DNA of 64,000 nt from Mariniflexile sp. AS56 (GTDB lineage: Bacteria > Bacteroidota > Bacteroidia > Flavobacteriales > Flavobacteriaceae). The stretch is from positions 273,073-337,072 of the forward strand of contig NZ_JAUPED010000004.1 of NCBI RefSeq assembly GCF_030552475.1, written 5' to 3'. Positions 37,028 through 45,440 of the stretch are shown here, piece by piece. The notes beneath the pieces were generated by a model that was not told the origin of the DNA, did no database searches, and saw only the letters and a list, made by a program, of their open reading frames with translations. The position numbers and the translations under genes were made by a program. Position 1 is the first letter of the stretch, and each line of letters starts with the position of its first letter.

Positions 37028-37484
37028 AATCTTCATCATCTTGTCCCATAACTTCTTCAGCTAAATCTGCAAAATCTACAGCAGCATCATCTATGGCTTG
37101 TTCGTATAAATCTTTATCCCAAATCTCAATAATATTTATTGCAGAGGCTACCACAATATCTTTTGTGATATCTGCAAACACAGTCAAATCTTTAGGTATT
37201 AACAAGCGTCCATTCACATCAACCTCAACCATTTTAACTCCTGCCGTAAAACGACGGATAAAATCATTGTTCTTTTTATTGAATCTATTTAGCTTGTTCA
37301 TTTTTTGCATTAGCACCTGCCACTCACTCATGGGGTACAACTCCAAACACTTTTGAAATACAGAACGACGCAACACAAACCCGCCTTCCAAAACTGAAGC
37401 CAGCTGCTTTTTAAGCGGAGCAGGCATCATAAGCCTGCCTTTTGCATCCACTTTGCAATCGTATGTTCCTGTTAATAAGTCCAC
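37014..37484 (-). CDS. mraZ: MraZ: DNA-binding repressor of the dcw cluster
   Basis: AbrB-like double-domain DNA-binding protein that forms a ring and controls the dcw operon promoter in several bacteria. The 156 residues contain the two repeated motifs DAKGRLMMP (about residue 14) and DVNGRLLIP (about 90), the DxxxR signature of the family. It is the first gene of the cluster, and three 10-bp-spaced GTGG boxes lie at 37534-37563, about 50 bp upstream of its start, next to a promoter box. Autoregulation is therefore very likely here too, though it is known only from relatives. Confidence 0.97.
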   Translation of the reverse strand: MDLLTGTYDCKVDAKGRLMMPAPLKKQLASVLEGGFVLRRSVFQKCLELYPMSEWQVLMQKMNKLNRFNKKNNDFIRRFTAGVKMVEVDVNGRLLIPKDLTVFADITKDIVVASAINIIEIWDKDLYEQAIDDAAVDFADLAEEVMGQDDEDYGIS

Positions 37485-37516
37485 TGTGTTTTAAAAACTT
37501 TTTAGAGTTTGAAATT

Positions 37517-37524
37517 CAAATATA
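37517..37524 (-). promoter_or_regulatory. Candidate -7 box (TATATTTG) of the dcw promoter
   Basis: On the minus strand this is TATATTTG, a perfect TAnnTTTG match, with about 32 bp to the mraZ ATG. The region about 10-40 bp upstream, where the -33 element should be, is filled with MraZ boxes and has no TTG. Confidence 0.6.
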
Positions 37525-37533
37525 TTGATTTTT

Positions 37534-37563
37534 TTACCACTTTTTACCACTTTGTACCACTTT
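37534..37563 (-). promoter_or_regulatory. Three tandem MraZ boxes (AAAGTGGTAN)
   Basis: On the minus strand three consecutive decamers read AAAGTGGTAC, AAAGTGGTAA, AAAGTGGTAA. The GTGG cores are spaced exactly 10 bp apart (one helical turn), which is the arrangement bound by MraZ in other bacteria. The run is immediately upstream of the -7 box at 37517-37524. Confidence 0.85.
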
Positions 37564-37722
37564 GTTGATAATTTTTCGACCAAACGTTCTTTATTATAAT
37601 TTTTAACAGGCAACAACTCCCACTACCACTAAGAATCAACATGTTAAACAAAAGCACACAGCCCTAACCCATTTGTTAACATCTCTATTATTAAATATTA
37701 TTTTTGAAAATCAATAAAATGA

Positions 37723-37751
37723 TTGTAATATGAATGAAATAACTATATTTG
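37723..37751 (+). promoter_or_regulatory. Promoter of the alpha/beta hydrolase gene
   Basis: TTG at 37723-37725, 18-bp spacer, TATATTTG at 37744-37751: a good match to the Bacteroidota -33/-7 promoter. The start codon of the hydrolase is 25 bp after it. Confidence 0.65.
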
Positions 37752-37776
37752 TTTTTAAAGCAATGACAACCGATTA

Positions 37777-38541
37777 ATGACGCACTGTTTAAAAAAAGAG
37801 AAGAATTACAGCTATATTGAGGCTGGTGAGGGTACACCAATTATAGTTCTACACGGACTTATGGGTGGTTTGAGTAATTTCGATGCGGTAATAAATTATT
37901 TTAGCCAAAAAGGCTACAAAGTTATTATTCCCGAGCTTCCTATTTACACCATGTCTTTGCTGAAAACCAACGTAAAAAGTTTCGCAAAATACTTACACGA
38001 TTTTATAGAGTTTAAGGGGTATGACGAAGTTATTTTACTTGGAAACTCATTAGGCGGGCACATTGGCTTATACCACACGAAACAATACCCGGCAAAAGTG
38101 AAAGCTTTAATAATAACCGGAAGCTCAGGCCTTTACGAAAGCGCCATGGGTGGAAGTTATCCAAAACGCAGCGATTATGAGCTTATTAAAAAGAAAGCTC
38201 AAGATGTTTTTTACGATCCTGCTGTGGCAACTAAAGAAATTGTAGACGAGGTTTATGATACCGTAAACGACCGTAACAAACTTATAAAAACATTGGCTAT
38301 TGCTAAGAGTGCCATTCGCCACAACATGGCTAAGGATTTACCAAAAATGAACCTTCCCACTTGTATTATTTGGGGGAAAAATGACACGGTAACACCTCCA
38401 GAAGTAGCAGAAGAATTCGACAGTCTTTTACCTGACTCTGAGTTATTTTGGATTGATAAATGTGGACACGCAGCCATGATGGAGCACCCTGTAGAATTTA
38501 ACCAAATTCTCGACGCTTGGTTACAAAAACGAGGTATTTAA
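37777..38541 (+). CDS. Alpha/beta hydrolase
   Basis: A 254-residue cytoplasmic alpha/beta hydrolase. The oxyanion segment IVLHGLMGGLSNF follows the first strands, the nucleophile elbow is LLGNSLGGH (Ser in G-N-S-L-G, about residue 91), a likely catalytic Asp sits in IIWGKNDTVTPPEVA, and the catalytic His in WIDKCGHAAMMEHPVEF. The closest pattern is the esterase/MhpC group, but the substrate cannot be read. It precedes ysxC by about 100 bp containing palindromes, and is divergent from mraZ. Confidence 0.92.
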   Translation: MTHCLKKEKNYSYIEAGEGTPIIVLHGLMGGLSNFDAVINYFSQKGYKVIIPELPIYTMSLLKTNVKSFAKYLHDFIEFKGYDEVILLGNSLGGHIGLYHTKQYPAKVKALIITGSSGLYESAMGGSYPKRSDYELIKKKAQDVFYDPAVATKEIVDEVYDTVNDRNKLIKTLAIAKSAIRHNMAKDLPKMNLPTCIIWGKNDTVTPPEVAEEFDSLLPDSELFWIDKCGHAAMMEHPVEFNQILDAWLQKRGI

Positions 38542-38566
38542 TAAAACTTCTAGTATTAAAAAGACC

Positions 38567-38586
38567 AATTTCCAATATTGGAAATT
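38567..38586. repeat. Perfect 20-bp palindrome
   Basis: AATTTCCAATATTGGAAATT reads the same on both strands. It lies about 25 bp after the hydrolase stop and could be a weak terminator stem or a protein-binding site; there is no proper loop or U-run. Confidence 0.4.
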
Positions 38587-38605
38587 TAAAGTTCAATTAA
38601 TAAAA

Positions 38606-38623
38606 TTTCCGTCTTCACGGGAA
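38606..38623. repeat. Short palindromic hairpin, divergent copy of the ATTCC family
   Basis: TTTCCGT, loop CTTC, ACGGGAA (one G-T pair), followed by TAACA. Resembles the hairpins at 2129 and 21278 in layout (TTCC stem, 4-nt loop, GGAAT(A) end) but with a different stem. Confidence 0.4.
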
Positions 38624-38640
38624 TAACAAAAAAACTAATA

Positions 38641-39252
38641 ATGCATATAAAATCGGCCGAATTTGTAATGAGTAATTCCGATGTGGAAAAATGTCCCAAA
38701 GGCTTACTACCCGAATACGCATTTATTGGTAGAAGTAACGTAGGTAAATCGTCGCTTATAAACATGCTAACCAGCCGTAAAAGCTTAGCAAAAACATCTG
38801 GTAGACCAGGAAAAACGCAACTTATAAACCATTTTTTAATTAATAAAGATTGGCACCTGGTAGATTTACCCGGTTATGGTTATGCACGTGTTTCTAAAAA
38901 CGCAAAAAAGACATTTCAAAAATTTATCACCCAATACTTTAACGTACGCGAACAACTGGTAACCGCCTTTGTTTTGGTAGATGTACGCCACACCCCACAA
39001 CCCATAGACTTAGAATTTATGCAGTGGCTAGGTGAAAACGGCATCCCGTTTTCTATTATTTTCACGAAAGCAGACAAACTAAAACCTAATGCCATTTTAA
39101 GACATGTTGAAGACTATAAGAAAGTAGTTTTAGAATCTTGGGAAGCCATGCCTAATTACTTCGTTACATCTTCTAGCAACGAAGCTGGAAAAGATGATGT
39201 ATTAGGATATATTGACGACCTAAACAACAACATGAAGTTAGATACCATCTAA
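38641..39252 (+). CDS. ysxC: Ribosome biogenesis GTP-binding protein YsxC/EngB
   Basis: Essential TrmE-Era-type GTPase needed for late assembly of the 50S subunit. The 203 residues show G1 GRSNVGKSSL (residues 30-39), the switch region KTSGRPGKTQLINHF with G2 Thr, G3 DLPGYGYARV, G4 TKADK and G5 around TSSSNEAGKDD. It lies in the same direction behind the alpha/beta hydrolase. The ATG at 38641 gives the family's short N-terminus before G1. Nothing odd is seen. Confidence 0.96.
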   Translation: MHIKSAEFVMSNSDVEKCPKGLLPEYAFIGRSNVGKSSLINMLTSRKSLAKTSGRPGKTQLINHFLINKDWHLVDLPGYGYARVSKNAKKTFQKFITQYFNVREQLVTAFVLVDVRHTPQPIDLEFMQWLGENGIPFSIIFTKADKLKPNAILRHVEDYKKVVLESWEAMPNYFVTSSSNEAGKDDVLGYIDDLNNNMKLDTI

Positions 39253-39406
39253 ATTCCTCTTACAACTAAATTTATCTTCCCTATTGGTTTTGTAGAAAAA
39301 ACCAACTAACTTCGTTTAACATTAGATGTAAAAACATTATAATGATTTTGCAACATGTACTTATAAGTAAATAAGATTCTAATAAAGTAAATCCACGTCA
39401 AAATAG

Positions 39407-39775
39407 GCTTTCCCTAAAAACACGAAAGATCTCAAACAAAAAACAGAAGAATTACGGGATGAACATAAAACTTGGAAAACAGAGTTTAATAAAATATTAT
39501 CTTTAAGAAAAGCGGCTGAGAAACTTGAAAAAAACAATAAAATTGATAAAGCCATAGAATCCTATTCCGAAGCAATAAAATTTGGAGAAAGCAGCAACAG
39601 GTATAATTTTAATAATTTCGCATTCGATATACAAAGAGTTCTAATTCTATTATCAAAAACGAAACAGAAGCAATCATTAAATACCTTTCTAAACGAAAAA
39701 ATTGAAAAGTACTCTAATGAAAAGGATTCTGAAAATTGGATAGAAAGACTAAACATAGTTAGACCACTAATGTAA
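39407..39775 (+). pseudogene. TPR-like reading frame without a start codon, probable gene remnant
   Basis: After a TAG at 39404, 122 codons stay open to the TAA at 39773-39775. The translation looks like real protein (Lys/Glu-rich helices) with one TPR unit, RKAAEKLEKNNKIDKAIESY followed by SEAIKFGE, and an end WIERLNIVRPLM, but it contains no ATG until its last codon and no convincing GTG/TTG. It therefore looks like the 3' part of a TPR gene that lost its front. The 150 bp before it hold no reading frame. A non-standard start cannot be excluded. Confidence 0.5.
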
Positions 39776-39805
39776 CACCACAACAAAGTCTCGTGGTAAA
39801 AAGCA

Positions 39806-40900
39806 CTACCCCTTCACATCCAAAGCATCACGCAGCGCATTACCAATCAGCATAAACGCCATAACCAAACTCATAATACAGAGTCCTGGTATAATCGCTA
39901 AATAAGGTTTTCCGAGAATGATATAATTATAATGGTCTTTTATCATAGCACCCCAACTAGCCATGGGCGGTTGCGCACCAATACCTAGAAAACTTAAACC
40001 GCTTTCTATTAAAATAGCTGCAGCAAAATTGGCTGCTGAAATGACAATTACTGGCGCCATAATATTCGGTAAGATATGCTTGGTAATAATTCTAAAATTG
40101 TTATAACCCAAGGCACGTGCCGCTGTAACATATTGCATTTCTTTAGCGCTTATTATTTGACCACGCACCACTCTAGCTACTTCTACCCACATTGTTAAGC
40201 CAACCGCAATAAACACTTGCCAAAACCCCTTTCCTAAAGCCAAAGTAATCGCTATAACTAATAATAAGGTTGGTATGGACCAGGTAACGTTAATAAGCCA
40301 CATAATTACAGCATCTACTTTACCTCCAAAATACCCTGCAACGCTCCCCATAAATATGCCAATAATTAAGGATATAAACACGGCAACAAAACCTATAAAA
40401 AAGGAGATTCTAGCACCAACCAAAACACGACTTAATAAATCGCGCCCATATTTATCTGTACCAAACAAAAAGGTTTTTTCTTTAATATAAGATGCTGCTG
40501 AATGGTTTGGAAACTCACTGATAGGCATGGTTTTTTCAACACCTTCTAAACCATCAGACGCGTATTCTTTATAAGACAACAAATCGTCTTGAATAGTATA
40601 TTGGGAAACAGGAATTTCAGTATCGGCATTTTTCTTCCCAAAAAACAATTTATCAAAAGCACTTTGATTGTTTTCCAACTGCGATGGTATTGTAAGCATC
40701 GCCACTTTAAACCCTGGCCTTTTGGAATGAATAGCCAAATGCATTTGGTTCGCATATTGTGAACTATCGGGCGCAAAGGCATACGCAAACACAGAAACAA
40801 GCCCTACAAGAACTATAAAATAAAAACTAAAAACGCCCCAAAAATTCTTTTTAAATTTTTGGAGCGCTAACTGTTTTAGTGAGTTAGATTTATGACTCAT
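39806..40900 (-). CDS. ABC transporter permease, OppC/DppC type
   Basis: A 364-residue inner membrane permease of a peptide/nickel-type ABC importer. First helix about residues 20-40, then an unusually long extracytoplasmic segment (to about 145) before GTDKYGRDLLSRVLVGARIS and the binding-protein-dependent permease core with five further helices. The EAA loop is visible as YVTAARALGYNNFRIITKHI followed by LPN, and LIESGLSFLGIGAQPP is typical of OppC. No ATPase, second permease or binding protein gene is adjacent. It follows the processing protease gene by 7 bp, a pairing known from flavobacteria. Confidence 0.9.
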   Translation of the reverse strand: MSHKSNSLKQLALQKFKKNFWGVFSFYFIVLVGLVSVFAYAFAPDSSQYANQMHLAIHSKRPGFKVAMLTIPSQLENNQSAFDKLFFGKKNADTEIPVSQYTIQDDLLSYKEYASDGLEGVEKTMPISEFPNHSAASYIKEKTFLFGTDKYGRDLLSRVLVGARISFFIGFVAVFISLIIGIFMGSVAGYFGGKVDAVIMWLINVTWSIPTLLLVIAITLALGKGFWQVFIAVGLTMWVEVARVVRGQIISAKEMQYVTAARALGYNNFRIITKHILPNIMAPVIVISAANFAAAILIESGLSFLGIGAQPPMASWGAMIKDHYNYIILGKPYLAIIPGLCIMSLVMAFMLIGNALRDALDVKG

Positions 40901-40907
40901 ACATCAC

Positions 40908-43058
40908 TTAACTTTTTGTTGTAGTAGCTACTTTTTTAATTGGATATGAAATTTTCAAATCCTCTAAAACATTTACAGCTTCTTCAATATATATATCATG
41001 ACTTAAACTTTCATGCCATCTATCACGCTTTTCTTTTAGATCGCTCGTATCTGCATTAAAAAGCGACTTTTCATATTTTGTAGAATCGAATGTTAAGTTG
41101 GTTTTATAATTGGTTAAAGCGTCAAATCGTTTTGCTTCCTCTTCATTCAACTCCAAACCTGCTTTGTATTTTTTATAATTTAAAGACACGATGGTTTCAT
41201 CAATTTTACTTTTCACCCATTTCGCATTTTCCTCAATAAGCTTTAACTGTTGGTTTTGGCTCATGCGCTCTTTACTTTTTCCAATGGTGACATTATAATC
41301 AAAATAGTTTTCCCATGGTGTATAATCCGCTGCATCAATTTCATCCCAAGGCAATGGATTTTCTTTATCCTTTTCACCTACTTCAATAAAGCTAAAACGC
41401 CCAGGCACATTCACATCACTTTTAACGCCTTCTAATTGCACAGACCCTCCGTTTATTCTATAATACTTCTGGGTGGTTAAAGCCAACGCTCCTAAGTCTC
41501 CATTCGTATTATTTCTAAGCATGTTATTCAGGTTTATTACATTTTGAACAGTACCTTTTCCGTAAGTCTGCTTACCTCCTATAATAATTGCACGTTTATA
41601 ATCTTGCATGGCTGCTGCCATAATCTCGGAAGCAGACGCAGATATCTCGTTTACAAGAATAACCAACGGTCCATCCCAAGAAATAGATGGATCTCTATCC
41701 TTCAAGACTTCTTTCGCTTCACCTGTAGAACGCACTTGCACAATAGGACCGTCTTTAATAAACAAACCAGCCATTTCTACCACGGTTGGTAAAGATCCAC
41801 CACCGTTATTACGTAAATCTAAAACCAAACCTTGAATACCATCGGCTTTCAAACGTTCTATTTCTGCCTTCACATCTTTGGCAGCATTTATATTTTTATA
41901 ATCTTGAAAATCAACATAGAATGAAGGCAAATCAATCACACCAAAAGTCATATTATCCTTTCTTATTACCGATGATTTGGCATAGGTTTCTTCCAACTCT
42001 ACCACATCTCTTGTAATAACCACGTCTCTAATAGTTCCATCAACTTTTTTAATGGTTAAAGTTACTTTAGTACCTTTAGGACCTTTTATGTACTTAATCG
42101 CATCGTTGATACGCATCCCTACAATATTTACAGGAAACGCTTCTTCTTCTTGCTTTACTTTTAAAATAATATCTTCAACCTCTAGTTCTTTACTTCTCCA
42201 AGCAGGACCGCCAGAAATTAATTCTACTATTTTTATATAGTCCATTCGTTTTTGTAATCTAGCACCAATACCTTCTAATTTACCAGACATACGTTGGTCA
42301 AAATCTTCTTTACTTCTTGGTGCTAAATAATACGTATGCGGATCGAATTCTTCCACAATAGTATTCACATAAATAGCAAACCAATCTTCACGTTCTAAAT
42401 CATCAATATTATCATTGAAATAAACATTAATGGATTTCAAAGTAGATTCACGTGCATCCTTTTCAATTTCTGAGTCCTTTTTCATCACATAAAGAGCGTT
42501 ATTCTTTTTAGAAACCTCTTCTTGTGCTAATAAATCGTCGTAATTTGAAAGTGTTGAAAATTTAAGTTGTTGTCTCCAACGCTCTTTTAACTCTTTTCTG
42601 TTTTTTACAAAGCCACTATTTTCGTAATCGGTATTAAAACTTTCATCGGTTGAATAATCAAAAGGCTCCGACAACACTTCCTTATAAATATCTTTAGCTT
42701 CTTCAATACGTTTCAACATACGTTCGTGCACCACATTAAAAAAGGTGATATCAGTCGCCTTAATTTGGTCGTCGATCGTTAATTTATATTTTTCAAAATC
42801 CTCAAAATCAGATTGGTAAAAATAACGTTTCACTGGATCTATTATTTCTAGATAATCTTTAAATAATTGTTCAGAAAACGAATCATCTATTAGAATGGGG
42901 TCGAAATGCCCTTGTTCTAAAACAAACGTTATTACTTGAATTAGTAATTTATCTTTATCGGGATTACTAAATTTTTTAGTAGTAAAACTACACGATGCGA
43001 AGGCTAGCAATAATGACAATAACAGCACTTTATAATTCCTTCTCATAATTTTTTTCAT
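40908..43058 (-). CDS. C-terminal processing protease (Prc/Tsp, S41), lipoprotein
   Basis: Periplasmic serine protease of family S41A that cuts proteins at their C-terminus. The N-terminus is a lipoprotein signal (VLLLSLLLAFASC), so it is anchored to a membrane. A Tsp-type N-terminal domain (residues about 30-210) precedes the PDZ domain (about 235-320), then the S41 core with LVLDLRNNGGGSLPTVVEM, the nucleophile region VNEISASASEIMAAAMQDY and the base lysine in KQTYGKGTVQNV, and a DUF3340-like tail. About 716 residues from the ATG at 43058; ATGs at 43079 and 43046 are also possible. It is divergent from surE. Confidence 0.94.
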   Translation of the reverse strand: MKKIMRRNYKVLLLSLLLAFASCSFTTKKFSNPDKDKLLIQVITFVLEQGHFDPILIDDSFSEQLFKDYLEIIDPVKRYFYQSDFEDFEKYKLTIDDQIKATDITFFNVVHERMLKRIEEAKDIYKEVLSEPFDYSTDESFNTDYENSGFVKNRKELKERWRQQLKFSTLSNYDDLLAQEEVSKKNNALYVMKKDSEIEKDARESTLKSINVYFNDNIDDLEREDWFAIYVNTIVEEFDPHTYYLAPRSKEDFDQRMSGKLEGIGARLQKRMDYIKIVELISGGPAWRSKELEVEDIILKVKQEEEAFPVNIVGMRINDAIKYIKGPKGTKVTLTIKKVDGTIRDVVITRDVVELEETYAKSSVIRKDNMTFGVIDLPSFYVDFQDYKNINAAKDVKAEIERLKADGIQGLVLDLRNNGGGSLPTVVEMAGLFIKDGPIVQVRSTGEAKEVLKDRDPSISWDGPLVILVNEISASASEIMAAAMQDYKRAIIIGGKQTYGKGTVQNVINLNNMLRNNTNGDLGALALTTQKYYRINGGSVQLEGVKSDVNVPGRFSFIEVGEKDKENPLPWDEIDAADYTPWENYFDYNVTIGKSKERMSQNQQLKLIEENAKWVKSKIDETIVSLNYKKYKAGLELNEEEAKRFDALTNYKTNLTFDSTKYEKSLFNADTSDLKEKRDRWHESLSHDIYIEEAVNVLEDLKISYPIKKVATTTKS

Positions 43059-43223
43059 TCGGTTAATATTCAATGGCACTTACTATGCCCATCATTTTTT
43101 TACTAAAATAAAGAAAAAACCATGCCAATTCGGGCATTCGCTACTAATTTTTTGTTAAACTAAAGAAATAACCCATTTCCTAAGGATTTTATGTATTTTA
43201 GCGATACTTTTTTTAAGCACGAA

Positions 43224-43997
43224 ATGACAAAAAAACCACTCATATTAGTTACTAACGACGACGGCATCAATGCCCCTGGAATTAGAACCCTAATTTCTAT
43301 AATGAATACCATTGGCGATGTGGTTGTGGTGGCTCCCGACAGTCCGCAAAGTGGTATGGGACACGCCATAACGCTAGATTCTACATTATATGTTGAACAA
43401 GTTTTTATTGATGATGGTCCGCAAACGGAATACAGTTGCTCGGGCACGCCTGCCGATTGTGTAAAACTAGCCATAAGAGAAAAACTAACTAGAAAACCAG
43501 ACATCTGTGTATCAGGTATTAACCATGGCTCAAATTCTTCTATAAACGTAATTTATTCTGGGACTATGAGTGCTGCTATCGAAGCGGGTATTGAAGGTAT
43601 TCCTGCTGTTGGTTTTTCGCTACTAGATTACACTTGGAGCGCCAATTTTGAAGCGACTAAAAGCTTTGTAAAAACCATTACAGACAATGTACTTAAAGAA
43701 GGTTTACCGAATGGTATTGTACTGAATGTGAACATCCCAAACCTTTCAAAAGAAAACATAAAAGGCATTAAAATTTGCCGACAAGCCAAAGCGAATTGGG
43801 TAGAAGAATTTGACAAACGTAAAACACCGCAAGGACGCGATTATTATTGGCTTACAGGAAAATTCGTCAATTTAGATGGAGGCGAAGATACAGATGAATG
43901 GGCTTTAGAAAACGGCTATGTATCCGTTGTTCCTATTCAATTCGATTTAACAGCACATCATTACATACAATCTTTAAATACTTGGAATTTAGAATGA
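43224..43997 (+). CDS. surE: 5'/3'-nucleotidase SurE
   Basis: Metal-dependent phosphatase acting on nucleoside 5'- and 3'-monophosphates. The 257-residue form starts MTKKPLILVTNDDGINAPGI, carrying the Asp-Asp metal site; SGTPADCVKLAI and SGINHGSNSSINVIYSGTMSAA supply the remaining family motifs. I place the start at the ATG at 43224; the frame is open to an ATG at 43191, but the extra eleven residues are not like the family. It overlaps the next gene by 4 bp (ATGA) and lies in one run with lpxB. Confidence 0.96.
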   Translation: MTKKPLILVTNDDGINAPGIRTLISIMNTIGDVVVVAPDSPQSGMGHAITLDSTLYVEQVFIDDGPQTEYSCSGTPADCVKLAIREKLTRKPDICVSGINHGSNSSINVIYSGTMSAAIEAGIEGIPAVGFSLLDYTWSANFEATKSFVKTITDNVLKEGLPNGIVLNVNIPNLSKENIKGIKICRQAKANWVEEFDKRKTPQGRDYYWLTGKFVNLDGGEDTDEWALENGYVSVVPIQFDLTAHHYIQSLNTWNLE

Positions 43998-44278
43998 TTA
44001 AAAAAAACATTATCATCGGCATGCTTATTGGTTTAATTGCAAATGTTATTGGCCTATTTGCAACGGCCTCCATTTTAGGACAAGGCGATGACTTTACCAC
44101 GGTAATAAAAGCAGCCATTTCAGAAGGTTTTTTAGGAAAACTTGTTAGTTTAGGAGCCATTCTAAATTTAGGAGCATTTTTTATTTTTATTAGAAAACGT
44201 CAAGATTATCGTGCAAGAGGCGTGTTATTAATTACCGTTTTTATTGCTATTTTTACTTTTGTATTTAAGATGATTTAG
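43994..44278 (+). CDS. Small membrane protein between surE and lpxB, unknown function
   Basis: A 94-residue protein with three likely membrane segments (about residues 4-26, 48-66 and 74-92) and few charged residues, beginning MIKKNIIIGMLIGLIANVIG. The start at 43994 overlaps the surE stop (ATGA), which argues for coupling and against the longer frame from 43898. I know no domain for it. Its conserved-looking place between a nucleotidase and the lipid A gene lpxB hints at an envelope role, but that is inference. Confidence 0.8.
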   Translation: MIKKNIIIGMLIGLIANVIGLFATASILGQGDDFTTVIKAAISEGFLGKLVSLGAILNLGAFFIFIRKRQDYRARGVLLITVFIAIFTFVFKMI

Positions 44279-44325
44279 AACCAAGTGACTAAAAATAAAA
44301 TACAAGTAACTAATACCAGCATACA

Positions 44326-45438
44326 ATGAAATATTACATTATAGCAGGAGAAGCATCGGGCGATTTACACGCCTCGAACCTTATGAAGGCATTACTGAAT
44401 GAAGATGTACATGCTGATTTTAGGTTTTGGGGTGGCGACCTTATGCAAGCCGTTGGCGGCACTTTAGTTAAGCACTACAAAGAGCGCGCTTTTATGGGGT
44501 TTATTGAAGTGATCATGAACCTATCTGCCATTTTCAAGGATATAGCTTTATGCAAAAAGGACATTCAAGGCTTTCAACCCGATGTTATTATTTTCATAGA
44601 TAATTCAGGTTTTAATTTACGCATTGCCAAATGGGCAAAACAAGCCGGTTTTAAAACCAATTATTATATTTCACCACAAGTTTGGGCATCACGTGCTAGC
44701 AGAATTCAAGCTATAAAACGTGATATTGATGCCATGTATGTGATTTTACCATTTGTTGAACCTTTTTACAACAAACACGGTTACAAAGTAACTTTTGTTG
44801 GTCATCCGCTTATTGACGCCATTGCCAACAGAACCCAAGTAAGTGTTTATAAATTTAGAGAAAACAACGTATTAAGCGACAAACCCATTATAGCATTATT
44901 ACCAGGAAGCAGAAAACAAGAGATTAAAAACATGCTTTCCGTAATGCTTAGTCTGGTTGATGATTTCCCCAAATACCAATTTGTTATTGCAGGAGCTCCC
45001 AGTCAAGATTACAGTTTCTACGAACCTTTTATAAAAACCAATAATGTTAAGTTTATTTCGAACAAGACCTACGATTTACTAAGTGTTTCTTATGCTGCCT
45101 TAGTTACATCTGGAACCGCTACTTTAGAAACCGCTTTATTTAAAATCCCGCAAGTAGTTTGCTATAAAGGAAGTGCCATTTCATACCAAATAGCCAAACG
45201 TATTGTAACCTTAAAATTTATTTCGTTGGTTAATTTGATTATGGATAAAGAGGTTGTTACAGAGCTTATTCAAAATGATTTCAATAAAAAACGATTAAAA
45301 AAAGAACTTGAAATAATTTTAGACGAAAAAGAGCGTTCTAAAATCTTTATTAATTATTACGAATTAGAAAAAGCCCTTGGCGGAAAAGGTGCCAGCGAAA
45401 AAACTGCCAAATTAATTTACAAATCTATTAAAGCCTAA
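44326..45438 (+). CDS. lpxB: Lipid-A-disaccharide synthase
   Basis: GT19 glycosyltransferase that joins UDP-2,3-diacylglucosamine and lipid X to form the lipid A disaccharide, at the inner membrane. The 370 residues contain IAGEASGDLHASNLMKAL, WGGDLMQAVGGTLVKHYKE, FIDNSGFNLRIAKWAKQAG, the YYISPQVWASRASRIQAIKR segment and ALLPGSRKQEIKNMLSVML with donor-site VTSGTATLETALFKIPQVVC. It shows that the organism makes lipid A. It follows the small membrane protein by 47 bp and precedes an NlpC/P60 lipoprotein gene by 2 bp. Confidence 0.97.
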   Translation: MKYYIIAGEASGDLHASNLMKALLNEDVHADFRFWGGDLMQAVGGTLVKHYKERAFMGFIEVIMNLSAIFKDIALCKKDIQGFQPDVIIFIDNSGFNLRIAKWAKQAGFKTNYYISPQVWASRASRIQAIKRDIDAMYVILPFVEPFYNKHGYKVTFVGHPLIDAIANRTQVSVYKFRENNVLSDKPIIALLPGSRKQEIKNMLSVMLSLVDDFPKYQFVIAGAPSQDYSFYEPFIKTNNVKFISNKTYDLLSVSYAALVTSGTATLETALFKIPQVVCYKGSAISYQIAKRIVTLKFISLVNLIMDKEVVTELIQNDFNKKRLKKELEIILDEKERSKIFINYYELEKALGGKGASEKTAKLIYKSIKA

Positions 45439-45440
45439 GC

